A stretch of DNA of 6,100 nucleotides, taken from contig JAQXNW010000168.1 of the NCBI GenBank assembly GCA_029098205.1, forward strand, positions 1 through 6,100, given 5' to 3'. Source of the stretch: Eubacteriales bacterium (GTDB lineage: Bacteria; Bacillota; Clostridia; Peptostreptococcales; Anaerovoracaceae). Positions 1 through 5,356 of the stretch are shown here, one piece after another; the first letter of the stretch is position 1, and each line of letters starts with the position of its first letter. Made by a program: the position numbers and the translations under genes. The notes beneath the pieces are model-generated. The model was not told where the DNA came from and searched no databases. It saw only the letters and a list, made by a program, of their open reading frames with translations.

Positions 1-46
1 ACCTCTTTTCATCATCAATTATAGCGGATAGAGATGAAGTTCATAA
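1..46 (-). promoter_or_regulatory. Minus-strand promoter and RBS-like sequence for a gene left of the window
   Basis: On the minus strand a perfect TATAAT lies at 23-18. Seventeen bases upstream is TTATGA (46-41), which matches three of six positions of the -35 consensus. Transcription would start at about position 11. The last minus-strand bases (9-1) read AAAAGAGGT, which resembles a Shine-Dalgarno sequence. This suggests that a minus-strand gene begins just outside the left edge, transcribed separately from the decarboxylase operon. The -35 box is weak and the gene itself cannot be seen. Confidence 0.5.
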
Positions 47-112
47 AGCAAGGATCGTTTTACATCCTGGTTTTCAACGCAGGCTGCGGCTGGATGACAG
101 GCTTTCAAACAT

Positions 113-155
113 AAAAAGGACGCTGCACGAACGGTAAATCACCGTCCGAAGCAGC
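113..155 (-). terminator. Probable minus-strand intrinsic terminator (distal of two)
   Basis: GCTGC (122-126) pairs with GCAGC (151-155), and inside it ACGGT (131-135) pairs with ACCGT (141-145), with a five-base apical loop and an internal loop. On the minus strand the structure is followed by GTCC and then five Ts (117-113). A competing stem, GGACG (118-122) with CGTCC (143-147), would sit directly against the T run. Both cannot form at once. It lies about 120 bases past the ubiD-family stop codon, so it is best read as a backup terminator of that operon. Confidence 0.5.
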
Positions 156-164
156 ATAATAATT

Positions 165-204
165 CCCCCGAGAAGGATCTCTATTTCAAAGTCCTTCTTG
201 GGGG
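165..204 (-). terminator. Long hairpin after the decarboxylase operon, probable terminator
   Basis: CCCCCGAGAAGGA (165-177) faces TCCTTCTTGGGGG (192-204). This gives a 13-base-pair stem with one G-T wobble and a 14-base loop. Read on the minus strand it begins about 68 bases after the ubiD-family stop and is followed by AATTATTAT, which is AT-rich but not a clean T run. It probably ends or stabilises the 3' end of the decarboxylase transcript. On the plus strand no T run follows, so it is not a plus-strand terminator. Confidence 0.6.
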
Positions 205-271
205 TAGCTGATTGCAGTTTCCATTATTTCAGCATCCTGTGCCGCGCGGCATCCGCCCTGTACCAGATGCG

Positions 272-1621
272 TCACACGATATCGTAGTCGTCTATATTCA
301 CGTCCTGGAAGGACATGCGGTTATAGTTGTCCGGCTTCGGAACGGGGTAGGTGCAGTCGAACCCGACTTTAGCGCCGACGTTGTCTTTCACGACCGGGTT
401 CAGCTCATGGCCGAAAGCGTCGGGGATTACCACGATATCCTTTGCCGGGTCCATGCGTGTCACCATGGCCATTTCGACATCGTTCGGATTCGTAAAGTCG
501 ATGTCACTGTTTACGACGGTCACCATCTGAAGATCCGAAAATGCCGCAAACGCTGCGCAGATCGCGTTCTTCGCCATGCCGTTGTTCGGCGGGTCCATCT
601 GAAGGATCATATGATAATGGTTTCCGCCGGGCGTCATGTACACATTTTTCAGGCCCTTTACCTGGCTTCCGATCTTTTCCAGAAGATTGGCTTCGACGCC
701 GAGGCCCAGGCTGTTCATGATCTCACGGCCCGGATGCAGCATGTGGATGATCGGATTTTCCTGCATCGTAATAGCCGTGACATCGACAACCCAGCGGTCT
801 TCCCGCTTGGCATAGTAGCCGCTGACTTCACCGAACGGACCTTCCGGTTCGCGCACCTTCGGGAGGATCCGCCCTTCGATGATCATCTGCGCGTCCGCGA
901 TCCCTTCTACATCCACCGTGCGGCTTTTGCAGAGGCGGGCCGGCTCCCCGAGAAGATAGGAAGCGACCGCGAGCTCGTCGATATCAATCGGCGCCGCGGA
1001 ACTTGGTGTGGTTGCAGCGACAAAGTACGCCGGATGTACGCCGTTATTGATCGTGATGTCAAGCGGCTCTCCTTTGGCCTCGGCCCGTTCGTAGTAGCTC
1101 CGGAGATGGCGGCCGACGTCCATCAGAATGCCGAGGCGGTTCTTCCCGGTTACCATCAGCCGGTGCACCGAAGTATTTCGGATTCCCGTGTCCGGATCTT
1201 TCGCGATCACGACGCAGTTCGTGAAATATGGGCCTCCGTCCGCGAGCGCGTGCGTCGGCACCGGGATTTTCGTGAGGTCCGGTTCGTCCATCGTGACAGC
1301 CTGCGCCGGTGCGTCGCCTATAACGACCGGGGCTGTCGGATTCTTGTATAACGACCCGACGGCATCTCGGAACAGGGACGACAGTTCGTCTGCGGGTTTG
1401 TCAAAGATCGCCGCGACGTTTTCCCGGTTCCACCACATGCCGGTTGTGACTGGATATTCATAGCCTTTCACGTGATTGAAAACCAGCGCTCTGCCGCCTT
1501 CAAGCTTCTGCGAAACGCCGGCCAGCTCAAACTTCGCGTCGACCGGTGTTTTTACATGTGCGAGCCTGCCTGCCGCCTCCATCTTCTGAAGGCAGTCCTT
1601 GAGGTCCATCGGTTTTGTCAT
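272..1621 (-). CDS. UbiD-family prenylated-FMN-dependent decarboxylase
   Basis: A 449-residue cytoplasmic enzyme of the UbiD family, which uses prFMN, a divalent metal and potassium for reversible decarboxylation of aromatic or alpha,beta-unsaturated acids. Comparing spacings with fungal Fdc1 from memory, the metal/prFMN set is Asn149, Arg154 (in NTSVHR), His172 and Glu216, and the catalytic pair is Glu260 and Glu265 in the EGPFGE signature. The C-terminal block with NSDIDFTNPNDVEMAMVTR is also typical. Length is normal for the family. The start is supported by AAAGGAG six bases upstream (1634-1628), inside the 3' end of ubiX. Only one base separates the ubiX stop from this ATG, implying translational coupling. 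The LpdD-like partner points to a hydroxyarylate (gallate/protocatechuate-type) or related substrate, but the substrate cannot be read from sequence. A ubiquinone role is unlikely in this context. Confidence 0.96.
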   Translation of the reverse strand: MTKPMDLKDCLQKMEAAGRLAHVKTPVDAKFELAGVSQKLEGGRALVFNHVKGYEYPVTTGMWWNRENVAAIFDKPADELSSLFRDAVGSLYKNPTAPVVIGDAPAQAVTMDEPDLTKIPVPTHALADGGPYFTNCVVIAKDPDTGIRNTSVHRLMVTGKNRLGILMDVGRHLRSYYERAEAKGEPLDITINNGVHPAYFVAATTPSSAAPIDIDELAVASYLLGEPARLCKSRTVDVEGIADAQMIIEGRILPKVREPEGPFGEVSGYYAKREDRWVVDVTAITMQENPIIHMLHPGREIMNSLGLGVEANLLEKIGSQVKGLKNVYMTPGGNHYHMILQMDPPNNGMAKNAICAAFAAFSDLQMVTVVNSDIDFTNPNDVEMAMVTRMDPAKDIVVIPDAFGHELNPVVKDNVGAKVGFDCTYPVPKPDNYNRMSFQDVNIDDYDIV

Positions 1622-1622
1622 T

Positions 1623-2210
1623 TTACTCTCCTTTCAGTGCCGCTTCTCCCGGTCCGTTCCAGGAACGGAAACCATCCGGCCGGATCCCAAACTGGAGGAG
1701 CGCTTTCCCTATGACTTGGTCTACCTGATCCTGAATGCTTTCCGGATGATGGTAGAACGTCAGCATCGGCGGAACGACCGCGCATCCTGCCTCCGCGGCC
1801 TGCACCAGGTTTCGGAGGTCGATTAAGCTGAGCGGTGTTTCCCGCGGCATCAACACGACTCGCCGGTTTTCCTTGAGACAGACCTCCGCCGCCCGGACAA
1901 GAAGATTGTCGGCGTAGCCGTGCGCGATCGCGGACAAAGTCTTCATGCTGCAGGGTGCGGCAATCATCCCTTCTGTTACGAAGGAACCGCTTGCGATGCG
2001 GGCTGTCATATCGTCCGGATCGTAGCTGAAGTCCGCGAGCTTTCTGACGTCTTCCGGTTTGATTCCGCATTCCAGCCGGAAGTTCGTTTCCGCGCCTTTC
2101 GACAGAATGAGGTGCGTTTCGACATCCGGGATCGGTTTCAGGATTTCCAGCATGCGCGATCCGATGCATACACCGTCTGCGCCGCTTATGCCAATAATGA
2201 GTTTTTTCAT
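1623..2210 (-). CDS. ubiX: UbiX-family flavin prenyltransferase
   Basis: A 195-residue flavin prenyltransferase, which joins the dimethylallyl group of dimethylallyl phosphate to FMN and so makes the prFMN cofactor of UbiD enzymes. The Rossmann-like N-terminus carries the GISGADG loop (residues 7-13), followed by the LSKGA strand end (36-40), APCSMKTLSAIAHGYADNL (85-103), Lys113, and RETPL (123-127) with Arg123 and Glu124. Tyr153 follows. Lys113, Arg123, Glu124 and Tyr153 fall at the same spacing as the active-site Lys129, Arg139, Glu140 and Tyr169 I recall for Pseudomonas UbiX. Two departures: Asp12 stands where the family usually has Ser or Thr, and Lys169 stands where an Arg is expected. 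Length is normal. The start is the only in-frame ATG that gives the full nucleotide-binding loop, although no good Shine-Dalgarno precedes it. It is the middle gene of the operon. Confidence 0.95.
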   Translation of the reverse strand: MKKLIIGISGADGVCIGSRMLEILKPIPDVETHLILSKGAETNFRLECGIKPEDVRKLADFSYDPDDMTARIASGSFVTEGMIAAPCSMKTLSAIAHGYADNLLVRAAEVCLKENRRVVLMPRETPLSLIDLRNLVQAAEAGCAVVPPMLTFYHHPESIQDQVDQVIGKALLQFGIRPDGFRSWNGPGEAALKGE

Positions 2211-2268
2211 AGGGTTTCGGCACCATATTATGTTGGTTGGAAATAAAATATTGATAAAATCTTTATTA

Positions 2269-2631
2269 TCATATCACATTTTTCAAAATTTCGCATACAA
2301 TTTCTTGTTTCATCTCTTCGGCAGCCGAAACGATGCGGGCAATGCCTTCCGGGCCGGGGTTTTCGTAGTGGATGCCGCAGGAGACTGCACAGGATACATG
2401 TGTCTTTTCCGCGATGGCCTTCGCGTATGACTCTGAGATCACATCATCCCGGTGGCCGGGAAGGAGCACGGTCTTCAGCTGAAGTTTCCCATTCTCCCAG
2501 TATGCGGTAGAGACGCTTCCAATATGCGGCGCGGCTCCGCCGTCGATCTCAGCAAGCCAGTCATTTCCAGCGCGAAGGAGCTTTACGTCGATCGGGCAGC
2601 CGAGAACGGTTCTTTGAAATTCATATTTCAT
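2269..2631 (-). CDS. lpdD: LpdD-like accessory protein of the prFMN decarboxylase (prenylated flavin chaperone family)
   Basis: A 120-residue soluble protein with no signal peptide or membrane segment. The pattern GGAAPHIGSVSTAY (31-44), LPGHRDDVISESYAKAIAE (57-75) and CGIHYENPGPEGI (85-97) fits, from memory, the LpdD family. These are small partners of gallate and hydroxyarylate decarboxylases, described in databases as prenylated-flavin chaperones. Position supports this: it is the first gene of the operon, 58 bases before ubiX. The start is set by a perfect AAGGAGG (2646-2640) eight bases upstream. A longer reading from 2880 is possible in frame but overlaps the divergent phosphatase gene and lacks this support. 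Cys81, Cys85 and His88 cluster next to the conserved GIH; whether they bind anything is unknown. It is probably needed to load or mature the UbiD enzyme rather than to catalyse, which is inference. Confidence 0.8.
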   Translation of the reverse strand: MKYEFQRTVLGCPIDVKLLRAGNDWLAEIDGGAAPHIGSVSTAYWENGKLQLKTVLLPGHRDDVISESYAKAIAEKTHVSCAVSCGIHYENPGPEGIARIVSAAEEMKQEIVCEILKNVI

Positions 2632-2639
2632 CTTACATT

Positions 2640-2646
2640 CCTCCTT
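2640..2646 (-). promoter_or_regulatory. Ribosome binding site fixing the lpdD start
   Basis: The minus strand reads AAGGAGG, a full anti-16S match, eight bases before the ATG at 2631. It decides the start of the LpdD-like gene at 2631 against the longer in-frame reading. Confidence 0.85.
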
Positions 2647-2678
2647 AGGATATTCTACGCCTGACGGGTGCAATTCTT

Positions 2679-2706
2679 TTGTATTTTTCAGAAACACACG
2701 TATAAT
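2679..2706 (+). promoter_or_regulatory. Promoter of the HAD phosphatase gene in the divergent intergenic region
   Basis: A perfect TATAAT lies at 2701-2706, sixteen bases after TTGTAT (2679-2684), a weak -35 match. The predicted transcript starts near 2713 and has a leader of about 28 bases. A small palindrome, TTTCAGAAA (2686-2694), sits between the two boxes and could be an operator, but it is too short to be sure. I could not find an equally convincing minus-strand promoter for the lpdD operon in the same region, although one must lie nearby. Confidence 0.6.
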
Positions 2707-2728
2707 TAAAGAATCAAGAATGGAGAAG

Positions 2729-2734
2729 AAAGGA
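2729..2734 (+). promoter_or_regulatory. Ribosome binding site fixing the HAD phosphatase start
   Basis: AAAGGA lies six bases before the ATG at 2741. The alternative ATG at 2720 is preceded only by an AT-rich stretch without any purine-rich site, so 2741 is preferred. Confidence 0.7.
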
Positions 2735-2740
2735 CATACA

Positions 2741-3472
2741 ATGCGAGATTTGAGATATGTTTTGTTCGACCTGGATGGGACGATCTGGGAGTCCGGGCCG
2801 GGAATCACCCGGTCCGTGCAGTATGCGCTTCGCTTTGTCGGGATCGAAGAGCCGGATCTGGACAATTTGACAAGTTTCATCGGGCCGCCGCTGAATATAG
2901 AGTTTTCCAGGCGATTTCACCTTAATGCGGAGCAGACAGAGCTTGCGATCCGGAAGTTCCGGGAGCGGTATGACGATCAGGGTGTGTATGAATGTGAACT
3001 TTACCCGGGCGTGCGAAGCATGTTGGAGATGGTAAAAGACGCGGGGCTGATTCTCGCGGCTTCGTCCGGAAAGCCGCAGCCGCTTGTGGACCGGCTGATG
3101 GAGCATTTCGGGATTCAGGACGCGTTCCGCATGATGGTCGGGGGCCGCTATGAGGATGAGCTAACAAATAAGACGGGCGTTGATAATAAACAAAGGATTA
3201 TTAAGGAGACGCTCCGCCGCCTGAGTGAGCAGGACGGCCTTTCGGGCGGCCCGGGGGAATTGTCTCTGGCAGCCGGTCAGGCTGTGATGGTTGGCGACAC
3301 GAAGTATGATGTGATCGGAGCGCTTCGAAACGATGTGCATCCGATCGGAGCAGCGTACGGCTACGGCGGCCGCAAAGAGCTGGAGCAGGCAGGAGCCGAG
3401 GACATCGCTGAGGATGTCCCGGAGCTTACAAGGATGCTGCTGCGTATGAGAGAAGGGAAGGAACTGCTCTGA
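2741..3472 (+). CDS. HAD-superfamily phosphatase, phosphoglycolate-phosphatase (Gph) type
   Basis: A 243-residue cytoplasmic phosphohydrolase. Motif I is FDLDGT (9-14) with nucleophile Asp10 and acid/base Asp12. An alpha-helical C1-type cap follows (about 20-88). Motif II is AASSGK with Ser108, the motif III lysine is probably Lys150 in DNKQRIIKE, and motif IV is VGDTKYD with Asp186 and Asp190 binding magnesium. The YGYGGRKEL end (206-214) is typical of Gph/PGMB-like members. I chose the ATG at 2741 because AAAGGA (2729-2734) lies six bases upstream; an ATG at 2720 adds seven residues but has no ribosome binding site. A Gly/Ser-rich stretch at about 162-180 lengthens the segment before motif IV. 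The gene is monocistronic, with its own promoter and terminator, and divergent from the decarboxylase operon. Substrate unknown; the family acts on many small phosphates. Confidence 0.93.
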   Translation: MRDLRYVLFDLDGTIWESGPGITRSVQYALRFVGIEEPDLDNLTSFIGPPLNIEFSRRFHLNAEQTELAIRKFRERYDDQGVYECELYPGVRSMLEMVKDAGLILAASSGKPQPLVDRLMEHFGIQDAFRMMVGGRYEDELTNKTGVDNKQRIIKETLRRLSEQDGLSGGPGELSLAAGQAVMVGDTKYDVIGALRNDVHPIGAAYGYGGRKELEQAGAEDIAEDVPELTRMLLRMREGKELL

Positions 3473-3548
3473 ATTTTTCCGCGGGAGCAGGGATTCGCGG
3501 CAATGCTTTTCGCTTCGACCGAAAATAGAATCATGGATTGAAATTGTT

Positions 3549-3571
3549 CGGCGCTTCGGCGCCGTTTTTTT
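3549..3571 (+). terminator. Intrinsic terminator after the HAD phosphatase gene
   Basis: CGGCGC (3549-3554) and GCGCCG (3559-3564) form a perfect six-base-pair stem with a TTCG tetraloop, followed directly by seven Ts (3565-3571). It lies 76 bases after the phosphatase stop codon and separates that gene from the transporter unit. Confidence 0.92.
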
Positions 3572-3746
3572 ATATCAGCCAAAAGTTATATTTTCTGACT
3601 TTTGTGAAGATTTACACCCTTTTATGGATAGGAGGGTTCGCCGAAACAGCGTAAGTTTCAAAATAAGAAAAGCGGCGGGCGGCAACGGCATCGGATTCCG
3701 TCCGCGGCATATCGGCCGTTATAGTTTTTGCTTGCTGTTGTTTGGT

Positions 3747-3773
3747 GCCGGCGGCATGTGGCTGCCAGCCGGC
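3747..3773 (+). promoter_or_regulatory. Strong 5'-leader hairpin next to the transporter RBS
   Basis: GCCGGC (3747-3752) pairs with GCCGGC (3768-3773), and inside it GGCA (3753-3756) pairs with TGCC (3763-3766). This gives ten mostly G-C pairs with one bulged A and a six-base loop. No T run follows, so it is not a terminator. It ends about ten bases before the ribosome binding site and may affect translation or mRNA stability of the transporter. Confidence 0.45.
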
Positions 3774-3783
3774 GCGCTCTCAG

Positions 3784-3793
3784 AAAGGAAAGG
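3784..3793 (+). promoter_or_regulatory. Ribosome binding site fixing the transporter start
   Basis: AAAGGAAAGG precedes the ATG at 3799 by five to nine bases, depending on which AAGG pairs. An in-frame ATG at 3742 would add nineteen residues that look unlike a transporter N-terminus and are encoded inside the leader hairpin. It has no ribosome binding site. Confidence 0.75.
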
Positions 3794-3798
3794 TATTT

Positions 3799-5322
3799 AT
3801 GGACACAAGCAATTTCTTCAAGCGGATAGGACACTATATGAATTTCTCCTATCTCAAGGAGCAGAACAAACGAAGGTTTTATGTCTGGATCTTTTGGATC
3901 GCATTCATGGTTTTCCTTTGGTTCTTCCCGACAAAGTACGTGCCGGGCACGATCCTCTGTCTGCTCCCGATCGCGGGACAGTTCGCCTACGCGATCCTGA
4001 CGCATGAGGTGTACGAGGCGCTCATCCTGGGCACGATCGCGAACTACATCTTCTGGTATAAAGGCGCGTTTATGACAAAGTTTGTCGACAACACGGTCAA
4101 GAATCTGCAGGACGGCGAGACGATCCTGATGATCGCGTCTTTCCTGCTCTGCGGCGGCATGATCGTCATGTTCACAAGGAGCGGCGTCACGGTGAGCTTC
4201 GGCAAGTTCCTGACGAAAAAATTCGGAAAGAGCGAAAAAAGGATCCTGACAAGCGCGGGCATCATCGCCGGCGTCATGTCCGTCGATGATTACATTTCTT
4301 CCTTGACGAATGGCGCGGCCTTCTCTCCGATCATGAATAACATCAAAAAGCCGAGAATGGCACTCTCTTTCATGATCAAGACTTTTTCAACATGCGCGTC
4401 CTGCCTGCTGCCGTACGGCGCGTGGGGATTCTATATCATCTACCAGATCGAGGCGGCCAAGAACGTGGATGGGCTGATGGACGCGTTCCACATCTTCCTT
4501 CGGACAATCCCTTATCAGTTCTTTCCGATCTGCGCCTGTGTCATCTGCCTTTTGTTTGCGTTCGGAAAGATGCCGAAGCTCGGCAAAATGAAGGATGCGT
4601 ATGAAGCAGCAGAGCGCGGGGAGCAGTACGGCGCGGCCGAGAAGACGAGCGGCGATGATATCGAATTGATCGATGAAATGGTCGCTGCGGATCCCAGGAA
4701 ACAGAACGTCGGCGTGTTCAATCTCGTCATCCCGATCATCATCCTGATCATTGCGATGTTCGCGACCGGATTCAACGGTTTTCTCTGCTTCATTATCCCG
4801 ATGATTATCTGCGGATTCATGTATATCCTGCAGGGCATCTTCCGTCTGGACGAATACATCGAGTGCTTCATTCAGGGCTGCCGCGACATGATGGACATGA
4901 CGATCATCCTGATTCTCGGATATTCGCTGCAGACAGTGCTTGCAGAGATGAGCTTTGACACGTTCATCCTGAAAGTCTGCAACATCATCCCGGTCGCCGG
5001 TCTGATCCCGTTCTTCTTCTTTGTGTATTTCGGACTCGAGGAATATCTGGTTACGATGAACTACACACTGTATCTGCTGCTGTTCCCGACGCTGATGGTT
5101 GTTCTCCCGCAGGTCGGCGCGAATGTTCCGCTCTGCATTGCGGCAGTCATCTCTGCCGGCGTATTCGGCGGAAACAACTGCATCGTTTCGGATCTCGGAA
5201 TCATTGCGGCGAAGTCCTGCCAGGTTGACATCTATGACCAGTTCGTCTGCTGCCAGCCGTACTACTGGATCTCGTTTGTGATCAGCGCGGCGCTGTATCT
5301 GGCTGTCGGACTGATTTTCTGA
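3799..5322 (+). CDS. NhaC-type Na+/H+ antiporter family membrane transporter
   Basis: A 507-residue integral membrane protein with roughly twelve hydrophobic segments, for example at about 27-43, 48-68, 108-126, 188-218, 235-256, 304-346, 366-385, 394-412, 420-437, 443-460 and 487-505. A charged cytoplasmic-type loop lies at about 257-303. MSVDDYISSLTNGAAFSPI (160-178), with paired Asp163-Asp164, and GGNNCIVSD (457-465) resemble the two conserved motifs of the NhaC/ion-transporter superfamily, where they read roughly DDYxxxLTxG and GDxCSPISD. Family members exchange protons or sodium for each other or for organic acids. Because the next gene 34 bases on is an amidohydrolase, this one may import a substrate or product of that enzyme rather than act in pH balance; that is inference. 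Exact substrate and ion are unknown. Confidence 0.85.
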   Translation: MDTSNFFKRIGHYMNFSYLKEQNKRRFYVWIFWIAFMVFLWFFPTKYVPGTILCLLPIAGQFAYAILTHEVYEALILGTIANYIFWYKGAFMTKFVDNTVKNLQDGETILMIASFLLCGGMIVMFTRSGVTVSFGKFLTKKFGKSEKRILTSAGIIAGVMSVDDYISSLTNGAAFSPIMNNIKKPRMALSFMIKTFSTCASCLLPYGAWGFYIIYQIEAAKNVDGLMDAFHIFLRTIPYQFFPICACVICLLFAFGKMPKLGKMKDAYEAAERGEQYGAAEKTSGDDIELIDEMVAADPRKQNVGVFNLVIPIIILIIAMFATGFNGFLCFIIPMIICGFMYILQGIFRLDEYIECFIQGCRDMMDMTIILILGYSLQTVLAEMSFDTFILKVCNIIPVAGLIPFFFFVYFGLEEYLVTMNYTLYLLLFPTLMVVLPQVGANVPLCIAAVISAGVFGGNNCIVSDLGIIAAKSCQVDIYDQFVCCQPYYWISFVISAALYLAVGLIF

Positions 5323-5356
5323 GCCGAATGGATTTGTTTGAAAAAAGGAGGTAACC

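Larger units (their letters stand above)
3572..3798 (+). other. Leader region before the transporter gene
   Basis: This 227-base stretch between the terminator and the transporter start has no supportable gene. It begins AT-rich (to about 3625) and becomes GC-rich. It contains a small hairpin, GAAAC (3643-3647) with GTTTC (3655-3659), and a strong one at 3747-3773. The transporter promoter should lie in it, but I found no pair of -35 and -10 boxes good enough to call. I do not recognise a known riboswitch or T-box. Confidence 0.5.

Noticed and set aside
212..1351. Long plus-strand open frame opposite the UbiD-family gene
   Set aside because: It is His/Arg/Val-rich, resembles no family, has no ribosome binding site and lies wholly antisense to a gene with clear catalytic motifs; it is a codon-bias shadow.
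2251..2270. Possible hairpin GATAA/TTATC in the lpdD-ubiX spacer
   Set aside because: It has only five A-T-rich pairs, is easily expected by chance in such AT-rich sequence and has no G-C stem.
2650..2660. TAGAAT on the minus strand as a -10 box for the lpdD operon
   Set aside because: It matches five of six bases, but no -35 box lies 16-18 bases upstream, and the transcript would start almost at the ribosome binding site.
2269..2880. A 203-residue version of the LpdD-like protein starting at 2880
   Set aside because: The extra N-terminus overlaps the HAD gene and its promoter on the opposite strand and looks random, while a perfect ribosome binding site fixes the start at 2631.
3624..4007. 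Possible small plus-strand gene overlapping the transporter start
   Set aside because: It has no ribosome binding site before its ATG and no recognisable protein features, and most of its second half is the transporter gene read in another frame.
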